Position numbers and translations under genes: made by a program. 5,917 bases of DNA from JBHIKY01 sp042139015 (GTDB lineage: Bacteria > Bacillota > Bacilli > Bacillales > Marinococcaceae): NCBI RefSeq assembly GCF_042139015.1, contig NZ_JBHIKY010000047.1, positions 1 to 5,917 on the forward strand, given 5' to 3'. Numbering within the stretch: position 1 is the stretch's first letter; each line of letters begins with the position of its first letter. Of the stretch, positions 1-5,845 are shown in pieces. Under the pieces are notes generated by a model. The model was not told the origin of the DNA. It did no database searches and saw only the letters and a program-made list of their open reading frames with translations.

Positions 1-73
1 ACCTATACCCCAACGAACCTTCTAGATACTCTTTCACCACGTTAAATTTAAAATCATCACTATATTTAGCCAT
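1..73 (-). CDS. IS3-family transposase OrfA, N-terminal fragment (left copy)
   Basis: The reading frame starts with ATG at 73-71 and runs leftward for 24 codons before the window edge. It begins MAKYSDDFKFNVV and continues KEYLEGSLGYR. This matches the start of the helix-turn-helix OrfA protein of IS150-like IS3 elements, which binds the IS ends and is normally frameshift-fused to the OrfB DDE integrase. The SD GGGGTG lies 7 bases before the ATG. The gene is cut by the end of the data, not visibly broken. The protein fragment is identical to the right copy. Confidence 0.8.
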   Translation of the reverse strand, partial: MAKYSDDFKFNVVKEYLEGSLGYR

Positions 74-80
74 ATAAAAA

Positions 81-119
81 CACCCCAAACGTTAGTTTTT
101 TACTCTAACTTTTAGGGTG
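81..119 (-). repeat. IS tip hairpin upstream of orfA, imperfect (left copy)
   Basis: This is the same stem-loop as at 5800-5838. In this copy one pair is a G-T wobble (114) and one is an A-G mismatch (90), leaving 13 Watson-Crick pairs of 15. The 3' arm contains the orfA SD and is followed by TTTTT. It should therefore form, but be weaker than the right copy. Confidence 0.6.
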
Positions 120-126
120 CAGCACC

Positions 127-153
127 AAGGCCCGTAATCAGCCGGGCTTTTCT
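127..153 (+). terminator. Terminator-like hairpin next to the left IS
   Basis: GGCCCG pairs with CGGGCT around the loop TAATCAGC, with A-T and G-T pairs extending the base, followed by TTTTCT. In plus orientation it would end a gene to the left, now separated from it by the IS. It touches the IS tip directly and lies only 10 bases before ATG 163. That argues against long read-through into yuiC and against ATG 163 as the true start. The T-run is short and partly in the stem, so efficiency is uncertain. Confidence 0.55.
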
Positions 154-210
154 ATATTCGGAATGCGCATTAAGAATAAAATGAAAGAACTTGGACATCC
201 TGTGTTTGTG

Positions 211-228
211 AAAGAGGTGATCAGGTTG
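211..228 (+). promoter_or_regulatory. Strong SD and TTG start of yuiC
   Basis: AAAGAGGTGATC (211-222) matches the classic anti-SD complement AAAGGAGGTGATC with a single missing G, and it lies just before TTG 226-228. The in-frame ATG codons at 163 and 181 have no comparable SD. This decides the start of the 3D-domain gene in favour of TTG 226. Confidence 0.7.
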
Positions 229-873
229 TCTCTAAAAAATTGGATGATTTATGGTGCAACTGCGATATTGTTCCTGCTTGCTCTGCAGTCGACTGCAGCC
301 TATGTACTAAACATTGATGCCAGAAATGTTCCGGCTCATCTTTTTAAATATGTATCTGAATTTAATCGGGAAAGCTCCTTGGAGGATAATAAGGATATTG
401 TGGCTTTACCTCCTGAAGGGGAGCCTTCTCAAATTATAGAGCTCGAGGCAGAGCCGGTGTTTGAGCCGGGAGAACCAAAGATAAAGGTAACGGCCACCGG
501 CTACACCGCAGGCTATGAATCAACAGGGAAGCATGAAACTGATCCAGCCTACGGTATTACTCGCTCTGGTGTTAAAGTAAGACGTGATTTTGTCTCAACG
601 ATTGCTGCGGACCCGGTCCATTTTCCGATCGGTACGCTTCTTTATATCCCTGATTACGGATATGGTATTGTTGCTGATACCGGCTCTGCTATCACAGGGA
701 ATAAGCTTGATTTATATTATGATACGGTTAGCGATGTATACTCGGAATGGGGAAAAAAGGATGTCGACGTCCACGTGCTGAGAGAAGGGGATGGAACACT
801 TTCTGAAGAAGAAGTGACGACTTTAAATAAAGAAAGAGCTTTGCCGGTTACTCAGCTAAGCTCTTCTTCATAA
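226..873 (+). CDS. yuiC: 3D (Asp-Asp-Asp) domain protein, YuiC-like cell-wall enzyme
   Basis: From TTG 226 the product is 215 residues, close to Bacillus subtilis YuiC. A hydrophobic segment at residues 7-27 (WMIYGATAILFLLALQSTAA) should act as a signal peptide or membrane anchor. An acidic, Pro/Glu-rich linker follows to about residue 85. The 3D domain spans about 87-186, with the starting motif TATGYTAG and three aspartates at 129 (AADP), 151 (ADTGSA) and 162 (KLDLYY), spaced 22 and 11 as expected of the catalytic Asp set. Family members have an MltA-like double-psi barrel and are thought to be muralytic, acting on peptidoglycan outside the membrane. The short tail ends in QLSSSS. Its 3' end overlaps the convergent BtuF-like gene by 22 bp. 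No clear promoter was found, and the left IS lies about 100 bp upstream of the start. An alternative start at ATG 163 would add 21 charged residues (236 aa) without an SD. Function is confident; the start is moderately so. Confidence 0.88.
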   Translation: MSLKNWMIYGATAILFLLALQSTAAYVLNIDARNVPAHLFKYVSEFNRESSLEDNKDIVALPPEGEPSQIIELEAEPVFEPGEPKIKVTATGYTAGYESTGKHETDPAYGITRSGVKVRRDFVSTIAADPVHFPIGTLLYIPDYGYGIVADTGSAITGNKLDLYYDTVSDVYSEWGKKDVDVHVLREGDGTLSEEEVTTLNKERALPVTQLSSSS

Positions 874-1679
874 ATGGATAGCAGCGGATCCTTTCCGTCA
901 GGAACGGGAAATACTGAGGGATGAAGCAGGTAGGCCAGGCGCTGCAGGCCAAGCAGGAGTCGAGGGGACGGTCGGCAGTAAAGCGGCTCCTCCAGAATAT
1001 GAATGTGATTTTCTTTCATTGCTTTCATATCCGGCCAGCCCGGCCGTTTTTTCAAAAGCTGAGGCCTTACCTTTTCTGTCTGGACGCCGACCCAGGCAAG
1101 ACAGATCCTGTCCGGGTCAAGCTTCCGCACGTCTTCCCACTCTAGTTTACAGCTCGCTTCTTTCTTATCTTCAAAAATATTGACTCCGCCTGCCAGTCTG
1201 CTGATGGTAGTCAGCCAGTTGCCGCCGCCGGGGGAAAACACTGGTTTTGGCCACCATTCCCAATAGAGACGCAGCGGAGAAACCGACGCGGCTAACTGTT
1301 CATACTTATGCAGAAATCGATCAAATTCTTCTGCGAGTACTTTTGCTCTTTCCTCCGCATCAGCAGCTTCTCCAAATAAAAAGAAATCATTTCGTATATC
1401 TTTAATGGTATCCGGTCCGGATACGATATAGGGAATATTTTCTTTTTTTAACTTCTCAATGTTTTTTTCCATGCCGGGTACACTCAAAGAAGCAAGCACA
1501 AGATCTGGTTTTAATGTTTTTAATTTTTCTACATCAATGGACAAATCCGGCCCGAGCCGGGGAAGTTGGTTGACGGCCCCCGGCCAGTCGGAATAATCGT
1601 CCACAGCAATTAATTGAGAGGTGAGGCCTAGATAAGCGGCCGTTTCCGTATTACTTGGACAAAGGGAGGCAATTCTCAT
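852..1679 (-). CDS. BtuF-like cobalamin-binding protein (PBP fold), no signal peptide
   Basis: The 275-residue product belongs to the periplasmic binding protein family PF01497 (BtuF/FecB/FhuD type). Visible features in order are RIASLCPSNTE at the N-terminus, VDDYSDWP (26-33), DLSIDVEKLKTLKPDLVLAS (45-64), a central helix, then WEWWPKPVFSPGGGNW (140-155) and GLQRLAYLLHP near the C-terminus. This pattern is typical of proteins annotated as cobalamin-binding in Bacilli. There is no signal peptide or lipobox, and no permease or ATPase gene nearby, so an import role is unproven and the protein is probably cytosolic. M4 (1679) is preferred over the ATG at 1688, because AGGAAGG lies directly against 1688 but 9 bases before 1679, and family members begin MRI. 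It follows the yuiD-like gene by 18 bp, so both are probably cotranscribed. Its stop lies inside the 3' end of yuiC. Confidence 0.83.
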   Translation of the reverse strand: MRIASLCPSNTETAAYLGLTSQLIAVDDYSDWPGAVNQLPRLGPDLSIDVEKLKTLKPDLVLASLSVPGMEKNIEKLKKENIPYIVSGPDTIKDIRNDFFLFGEAADAEERAKVLAEEFDRFLHKYEQLAASVSPLRLYWEWWPKPVFSPGGGNWLTTISRLAGGVNIFEDKKEASCKLEWEDVRKLDPDRICLAWVGVQTEKVRPQLLKKRPGWPDMKAMKENHIHILEEPLYCRPSPRLLLGLQRLAYLLHPSVFPVPDGKDPLLSIYEEELS

Positions 1680-1697
1680 ATGCAGCATCCTTCCTGG

Positions 1698-2177
1698 TTA
1701 GGCCATAATGGAAAAGTGTGCGCCGAGGGCAATTATGATACCCAGCAGGGCACCAAAAAAAACTTCAATAGGCTGATGGCCGAGAAGTTCTTTTAATTCT
1801 TCCCGTTTCTCAGTTTCTTCCTTTTTCTGCCATGATTTTGCTTCTGTCACAAATTTGTTAAAATCCACCACAAGTTGATTTAAGACAGTCGCATGATAGC
1901 CGGCATGCCGTCTGACACCTGTTGCATCAAACATAACAATTACACCGAAAATAGTACAAATCGCAAACAGAGAAGAATCAAATCCCTGCTCCAGTCCGAT
2001 CGCTGTTGTTACAGAAGTTACGGCGGCTGAGTGGGAGCTGGGCATGCCTCCGGTACTCGTGACAAGCGTAGCATCCCATTTTTTTGAAGCTATAAATGCA
2101 AGAGGAATCTTTATACCCTGAGCGATCAGGATAGATGCCAAAGCAACCCATAAGGGGAAGTTATTTAATAATTCCAT
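1698..2177 (-). CDS. yuiD: DUF212 / divergent PAP2 family membrane protein, YuiD-like
   Basis: The 159-residue product starts MELLNNFPLW and closely follows the YuiD family. It has an N-terminal membrane segment (about 8-28), the signature STGGMPSSHSAAV (37-49), membrane segments around 50-85, DATGVRRHAG (84-93) with AxxLN, a charged helix (about 107-128), GHQPIEVFFG, and a final membrane segment. The PSSHS and RRHAG motifs resemble the phosphatase motifs of PAP2 lipid phosphatases, but the substrate is unknown. The frame can be extended to TTG 2318 (206 aa). I reject this because the extra 47 residues are absent from the usual family length of about 158 and would run through the promoter. 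A modest SD (AAAGGA) lies about 13 bases before ATG 2177. This gene is first in a two-gene unit with the BtuF-like gene. YuiD near YuiC is, from memory, a common Bacillus arrangement, here with BtuF between them. Confidence 0.88.
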   Translation of the reverse strand: MELLNNFPLWVALASILIAQGIKIPLAFIASKKWDATLVTSTGGMPSSHSAAVTSVTTAIGLEQGFDSSLFAICTIFGVIVMFDATGVRRHAGYHATVLNQLVVDFNKFVTEAKSWQKKEETEKREELKELLGHQPIEVFFGALLGIIIALGAHFSIMA

Positions 2178-2292
2178 ATAGAAGAGTTCGTCCTTTCTGT
2201 CGGCATGCACATTCTGCAGAACAGTAAAAAGGTCCCTGAGCAGTTGTCGTGACTCTTTTATTAATTGAAAATTACTGCTATAATAAAATTCT

Positions 2293-2318
2293 ATTATATT
2301 TTTAGATTCTTTTGACAA
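2293..2318 (-). promoter_or_regulatory. Probable promoter of the yuiD-btuF-like unit
   Basis: On the minus strand TTGTCA (2318-2313) lies upstream of a perfect TATAAT (2298-2293), but the spacer is only 14; pairing it with TAATAG two bases further on gives 16. The surrounding DNA is very AT-rich. A start near 2285 would leave a leader of about 107 nt before ATG 2177. The -10 is good and the spacing is imperfect. Confidence 0.45.
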
Positions 2319-2339
2319 TTATAAGATTCATGACTCACG

Positions 2340-2362
2340 GTACCAGTATTCAGTTCTGGTGC
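2340..2362. repeat. Small inverted repeat upstream of the yuiD promoter
   Basis: GTACCAG and CTGGTGC pair over 7 positions (one G-T) around a 9-base loop. No T-run follows on either strand, so it is not a terminator. It lies about 20 bp upstream of the minus-strand -35 and could be a protein site or chance. Confidence 0.3.
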
Positions 2363-2650
2363 TAATTATATCATATAAAGGGCTGGGGAATCTTTGGTTA
2401 TTTGTTAAAAGTCTCCTTTATTATACTATCGGGAAATATGTTTCTTCATGGAAAAAGGGAGCTCAGCCGGTCAGTATGAAAAATAGGGGGCGGTATAAAC
2501 GTCTTAGTCACAGTTTTTATAAAATAGTTTCTTTCTTTCTAAAATTGCAAAAAATATTGAATGTTTCACTGATGTGTCAGATATGACGATCTCTTTACCT
2601 CCTATGCCTCATGCCGGCGATATTTCTGCTTTAATTCAGGTTTATGATTA

Positions 2651-2679
2651 TTGAACTACAGGACTTTACAACGTATGAT
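2651..2679 (+). promoter_or_regulatory. Sigma-A promoter of the TRAP operon
   Basis: TTGAAC (2651-2656) and TATGAT (2674-2679) are separated by exactly 17 bases, each one base off consensus apart from the AC of the -35. Transcription should start near 2686, giving a leader of about 92 nt before dctQ. It is the best promoter in the region and correctly placed for dctQMP. Confidence 0.6.
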
Positions 2680-2690
2680 TAATAACGTCA

Positions 2691-2707
2691 CTATTTTTTG
2701 GAAATAG
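2691..2707. promoter_or_regulatory. Inverted repeat downstream of the TRAP promoter, possible operator
   Basis: CTATTT and AAATAG form a perfect 6-bp inverted repeat around TTTGG, about +6 to +22 from the predicted start. This is a common site for repressor binding, but no regulator is encoded here. The sequence lacks the CG core of a CcpA cre site. Chance is a real alternative in such AT-rich DNA. Confidence 0.3.
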
Positions 2708-2777
2708 TTTACGGTATTTAATAGAGCGTCCCATGAATTTTGAAAATTACAACAGACAGATTGGATGCTGATCAAAG

Positions 2778-3326
2778 ATGAAAGTATTAAATATACTTGA
2801 CAGTACATTGAAAAAAATCGAAGAATTTATTTTAAGTTTTTCCATTATAACGATTGCAGCTATGGTCTGCGGCAATGCAATCGCCCGTAACTTTTTGTCT
2901 TCCAGCTGGGCATTTGCCGAGGAGATCAGCAGGCTTGCATTATTTATGGCAACCTTTATGGGAATCAGCTATGTAGCGAGAAAAGGACGGCATTTAAGCA
3001 TGTCTGCTGTCTATGACAACGTGCCATTTAAATTTCGAAAAGCACTCGCGACGATAATTCCATTTTTTACAGCGATTGTTTTATTTGTATTTGCATATTA
3101 TTCCTGGCTCTATATCGAATCCACCATACAATCCGGACGGGTTACTTCAGCACTTCGTCTTCCGTATTACGTAATGCTTATCTGGGCGCCGCTCGGCTTT
3201 ATATTAGGCGGGATCCAATTTTTAAGAAACTTCTGGATTAATGTCCGTAATAAAGATGTCTATCTTGCGGTAGAGCGGAAAGATTATGATGATGACGATG
3301 ATGCTGACAATCCAAGTTTATTATAA
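2778..3326 (+). CDS. dctQ: TRAP transporter small permease, DctQ family
   Basis: The 182-residue product has four predicted membrane segments (about 17-36, 49-67, 88-110, 130-150), the normal DctQ topology and length. The family motif WAFAEEISRLALFMATFMGI at 44-63 is followed by ARKGRHLSM (67-75), matching the conserved W-x-EE...RxGxH pattern. DctQ is the small membrane subunit that pairs with DctM. The cytoplasmic tail ends in a run of aspartates (169-176), unusual but consistent with an acidic, salt-adapted proteome. It is first in the operon, with a weak SD before ATG 2778; no better in-frame start is visible. dctM begins 27 bp downstream. Confidence 0.9.
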   Translation: MKVLNILDSTLKKIEEFILSFSIITIAAMVCGNAIARNFLSSSWAFAEEISRLALFMATFMGISYVARKGRHLSMSAVYDNVPFKFRKALATIIPFFTAIVLFVFAYYSWLYIESTIQSGRVTSALRLPYYVMLIWAPLGFILGGIQFLRNFWINVRNKDVYLAVERKDYDDDDDADNPSLL

Positions 3327-3353
3327 ATTAATCAGAAGAGTGAGGAATGACAT

Positions 3354-4619
3354 ATGGTAACGACACTCGTAATTATTATGGCGGTGCTATTGCTGCTCGG
3401 GTTTCCGATCATGATACCGCTCATGCTCGCTCCACTTGTACTTATTATCGTATATTTCCCTTACACTGAACCATTTTTTCTTGTGCAGCAGATGCTGAAC
3501 GGAATATCTACGTTTTCTTTAATGGCCGTACCGATGTTCATTTTTGCAGCGGATATAATGACGAGAGGCCGTACTTCAAAGCGTCTGCTTGACTTCATCG
3601 GTTCGTTTGTTGCTCATATCCGCGGCGGATATGCAGTCACTACTGCTGTGTCCTGTGCGTTGTTCGGAAGTATCTCAGGCTCGACCCAGGCGACAGTGGT
3701 GGCGATTGGGCGGCCGATGAGAGAAAGGCTGTTAAAAGTAGGATATAAGGATTCCAGCGCGATCGCTTTTATTATCAATTCCAGTGATATTGCGCTGTTG
3801 ATTCCACCGAGTATTGGCTTTATCATTTATGCTCTGCCCTCTCAGACTTCCGTCGGGGATTTATTTATTGCAGGTATCGGGCCGGGGCTCTTAATACTTC
3901 TTTTTTTCACGATTTATGCGTACATACATGCGCGCATGTTTAACATTCCTCTTGCTGAAAAAGCAACGTGGAGAGAACGGTTTTATCATACGAGACAGGC
4001 AGCACTTCCGCTGATGTTCCCGGTTATTATTATCGGCGGGATATACTCCGGCTTCTTTACAGCCACAGAAGCCTCTGGAATGGCGGTGCTCTACGCGCTG
4101 ATCCTGGAGGTGCTCGTTTACCGCTCTGTAAAGGTCACAGATATTCCAAAGATTGCCTTATCTACCGGACTTGTTACTTCCGCAGTTTTTGTACTGGTAG
4201 CCGGAGGACAGGCCTTTGCATACGCCATTTCTACCGCTCAGATTCCACGAATGATTATAGATAATCTGCTGGGCGGAGATCCCGGGCCGATTTACGTTAT
4301 GATTATCGTTTCCTTGTTTTTCTTTATCGGGTGTATGTTTATGGATCCTATTGTCGTTATTTTAATTCTTACACCCATATTTATGCCGGCGGCAGAAGCG
4401 GCAGGTATTGATCCAATTCACCTCGGGGTACTTATCGTTTTCCAGGCAGCAATGGGATCAGCGACACCACCTTTTGGTGTAGATATTTTCACAGCAAGCG
4501 CGGTATTCAACCGATCGTATTTAGATACAATCAGAGGGACGCCGCCATTCATTATAATGCTGTTTATTGTCAACATCTTATTGATATTCTTTCCTCAGAT
4601 TTCTCTGTTTCTGCTTTAA
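3354..4619 (+). CDS. dctM: TRAP transporter large permease, DctM family
   Basis: The 421-residue, very hydrophobic product is full length for DctM, with many membrane helices throughout. Conserved stretches are AVPMFIFAADIMTRG (58-72), FGSISGSTQATVVAIGRPM (104-122), LIPPSIGFIIYA (149-160), GGIYSGFFTATEASGMAV (228-245), GCMFMDPIVVILILTPIFMP (326-345) and GSATPPFGVDIF (368-379). DctM catalyses transport itself, driven by an ion gradient (sodium in characterised systems), after DctP delivers the solute. The usual FTPTEAA motif reads FTATEAS here, with Pro replaced by Ala at 237 and the final Ala by Ser at 241. The start is clear, with SD GAGGA 7 bases before ATG 3354. It sits between dctQ and dctP. 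Confidence 0.94.
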   Translation: MVTTLVIIMAVLLLLGFPIMIPLMLAPLVLIIVYFPYTEPFFLVQQMLNGISTFSLMAVPMFIFAADIMTRGRTSKRLLDFIGSFVAHIRGGYAVTTAVSCALFGSISGSTQATVVAIGRPMRERLLKVGYKDSSAIAFIINSSDIALLIPPSIGFIIYALPSQTSVGDLFIAGIGPGLLILLFFTIYAYIHARMFNIPLAEKATWRERFYHTRQAALPLMFPVIIIGGIYSGFFTATEASGMAVLYALILEVLVYRSVKVTDIPKIALSTGLVTSAVFVLVAGGQAFAYAISTAQIPRMIIDNLLGGDPGPIYVMIIVSLFFFIGCMFMDPIVVILILTPIFMPAAEAAGIDPIHLGVLIVFQAAMGSATPPFGVDIFTASAVFNRSYLDTIRGTPPFIIMLFIVNILLIFFPQISLFLL

Positions 4620-4629
4620 ATCACAGAGC

Positions 4630-4656
4630 AGAAGCTTGAGATATATTTAAGCTTTT
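4630..4656 (+). promoter_or_regulatory. Intergenic hairpin between dctM and dctP
   Basis: An 11-pair stem (three G-T pairs) is built on two AAGCTT blocks, with loop ATATA. It is followed by TTAGACTTTTAAG rather than a clean T-run, so it may be a weak attenuator. It may equally be a 5' stabiliser of a dctP transcript processed from the operon mRNA. It ends 9 bases before the dctP SD. Confidence 0.4.
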
Positions 4657-4679
4657 AGACTTTTAAGGGGGTAATTGTT

Positions 4680-5756
4680 GTGAAAAAAAGAAAGTATGGA
4701 TGGTTAGTGACATCCGCGCTTGCTTCTTCATTAGTACTGGCAGCCTGTGGTGGAGGAGATGATGAAGGCAACGGTGACGGCGGTGGAGATGACGGCGGTT
4801 CTGAACCAGAGTACTCCTGGACATTTGTGACAGAGGAGTATGAAGGCCAGGTTCAATACGAATATGCGCAGGAGTTTGCCGACCGCTTGAATGAGAAGTC
4901 CGATGGCAACATTGAAATGAATGTATTGGAATTCGGAGGACTTGGAAGTGAGGTAGACCAGGTTGAGCAGCTCCAGAACGGCGCTGTTGAATTTGCGATT
5001 GTTTCACCAGGTTTTACCGGAACCATGGTAGAGGAAGGACAGATTTTTGCTCTGCAATTCCTGCTGCCTGAAGATCAGGAGCAGGTGCATGAATTGTTAA
5101 ATACGAGTGAAGCATTAAATGAAGACCTTGCCGCACTCTATGAAGAGAATAATATTAAGCCTCTTTCCTTCTTTACGGAAGGGTTTATGCAGTGGACAGG
5201 CAATAGAGAACTTACAGAGCCTTCTCATTTTGAAGGATTTACAATGAGGACCCAGGATTCCCCGCTCATTCAGCGTTCCTATGAAGCGTATGGGGCTGAT
5301 CCATCTGTTATGAGTGCCGGTGACCTTTATTCAGGTCTTCAGAACAATACTGTAGACGGCCAGGAGAATCCAATTTTCTTTATTGAGGACTCTTCGTATC
5401 ACGAGGTTCAGGATTACATGACTATTTCAAACCACAACACGTATGTGGCGATGGCGACGGTTAATCCGGGATTTTATGATGAGCTTCCGGATGATGTAAA
5501 ATCGATGATCGATGAAACTATCGATGAGATGGAGGATGTCGGCTTTGATCTGCAAAATGATCTTAATGAAGAGCTGCTCGCGTCCATTGAAGATGACGAA
5601 GAAAACCCTACGGAAGTAACCGAGCTTGATGAGGATCAGCGCGAAGCGTTCCGTGAGCTGGCTATGCCATTGCGTGATTTTTACCGTGAAAATGGCGGCG
5701 AGGAAGCAGGAAATATTCTCGATAAGCTTGAGCAGGAAATTGAAGAATTAGAATAG
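4680..5756 (+). CDS. dctP: TRAP transporter solute-binding lipoprotein, DctP family
   Basis: The 358-residue product starts at GTG 4680, with SD AAGGGGG 8 bases upstream. It has a lipoprotein signal ending in the lipobox LAAC (Cys23), so it should be anchored on the outer face of the membrane. A Gly/Asp/Glu-rich linker at 24-44 follows. The DctP fold starts near SWTFVTEE, with GLGSEVDQVEQLQNGAVEFA (87-106), GFMQWTGNRELTEP (168-181), FEGFTMRTQDSP (184-195) and DLYSGLQNNTVDGQENP (215-231). R190 fits the arginine that binds the substrate carboxylate in characterised family members, and DGQEN is the family signature. Ligands are usually organic acids, here unknown. The mature protein is strongly acidic, including a C-terminal Glu-rich tail, as in salt-adapted exported proteins. 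It is last in the operon, an uncommon position, and its natural terminator appears cut by the right IS. Confidence 0.93.
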   Translation: MKKRKYGWLVTSALASSLVLAACGGGDDEGNGDGGGDDGGSEPEYSWTFVTEEYEGQVQYEYAQEFADRLNEKSDGNIEMNVLEFGGLGSEVDQVEQLQNGAVEFAIVSPGFTGTMVEEGQIFALQFLLPEDQEQVHELLNTSEALNEDLAALYEENNIKPLSFFTEGFMQWTGNRELTEPSHFEGFTMRTQDSPLIQRSYEAYGADPSVMSAGDLYSGLQNNTVDGQENPIFFIEDSSYHEVQDYMTISNHNTYVAMATVNPGFYDELPDDVKSMIDETIDEMEDVGFDLQNDLNEELLASIEDDEENPTEVTELDEDQREAFRELAMPLRDFYRENGGEEAGNILDKLEQEIEELE

Positions 5757-5776
5757 AACTGAATAAATGTGATATT

Positions 5777-5790
5777 AAAAAGAGCCCGCC
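5777..5790 (+). terminator. Probable 5' half of the dctP terminator, interrupted by the IS
   Basis: AAAAAGAGCCCGCC begins 20 bases after the dctP stop and looks like the rising arm of a Bacillus intrinsic terminator, whose partner would be GGCGGGCTCTTTTT. The partner arm is absent, because IS sequence begins within about two bases. The reading as a split terminator is inference. Confidence 0.4.
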
Positions 5791-5799
5791 TGGGTGCTG

Positions 5800-5843
5800 C
5801 ACCCCAAAAGTTAGAGTAAAAAACTAACTTTTGGGGTGTTTTT
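5800..5843 (+). terminator. IS tip hairpin: terminator-like and SD-masking
   Basis: CACCCCAAAAGTTAG (5800-5814) and CTAACTTTTGGGGTG (5824-5838) pair perfectly over 15 bp around AGTAAAAAA, followed by TTTTT. This has the form of an intrinsic terminator for transcripts arriving from dctP. The 3' arm contains the orfA SD (GGGGTG, 7 bases before ATG 5846), so the same stem would hide the ribosome site in read-through RNA. Such protection of transposase genes from outside transcription is known for other insertion sequences; its use here is inference. Confidence 0.65.
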
Positions 5844-5845
5844 AT

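Larger units (their letters stand above)
1..126 (-). mobile_element. IS3-family insertion sequence, orfA-proximal end (left copy, partial)
   Basis: Positions 2-126 are the reverse complement of 5793-5917 with two mismatches (114 and 90). The segment holds the IS tip and the start of orfA, reading leftward out of the window. The tip motif GCACCC-AAAAGTTAGAGT and the encoded N-terminus resemble IS3-family elements of the IS150 type. This assignment rests on family resemblance, since the rest of the element is absent. The exact tip base is uncertain, because shared sequence starts at GGTGCTGCACCC (126 to 115) and IS3 ends usually begin TG. No target duplication can be tested with only one end visible. 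Confidence 0.85.
2178..2777. other. Intergenic region between divergent units
   Basis: About 600 bp carry no gene I can support. The stretch holds the minus-strand promoter near 2293-2318, a 7-bp hairpin at 2340-2362, the plus-strand promoter at 2651-2679 and an inverted repeat at 2691-2707. A 75-codon frame from GTG 2359 to 2586 has no SD and no recognisable family, with a Lys/Phe-rich composition typical of AT-rich noncoding DNA. I see no transcription factor gene, riboswitch or T-box. Confidence 0.6.

Noticed and set aside
888..912. Hairpin TTTCCGT/ACGGGAAA after the yuiC stop as a terminator
   Set aside because: The stem needs a bulge, no T-run follows, and it lies within the btuF-like coding sequence.
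2178..2318. N-terminal extension of the YuiD-like protein from TTG 2318 (206 aa)
   Set aside because: The added 47 residues exceed the family length and overlap the probable promoter. The family-like start MELLNNFPL is at 2177.
2359..2586. 75-codon frame starting at GTG 2359
   Set aside because: It has no SD, no recognisable domain and an AT-driven composition, and the stretch lies between two promoters. I treat it as noncoding.
2698..2711. Possible CcpA cre site (TGGAAATAGTTTAC)
   Set aside because: It lacks the central CG pair and symmetry required of cre.
4663..5007. Antisense frame opposite the dctP 5' end and other frames inside dctM, yuiC and btuF
   Set aside because: These are shadow frames of well-supported genes, with no SD or family features.
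127..5792. Composite transposon with the TRAP operon as cargo
   Set aside because: No target duplications or complete ISs are visible, and the ends look like a contig break in a repeat. I keep it only as a testable possibility.
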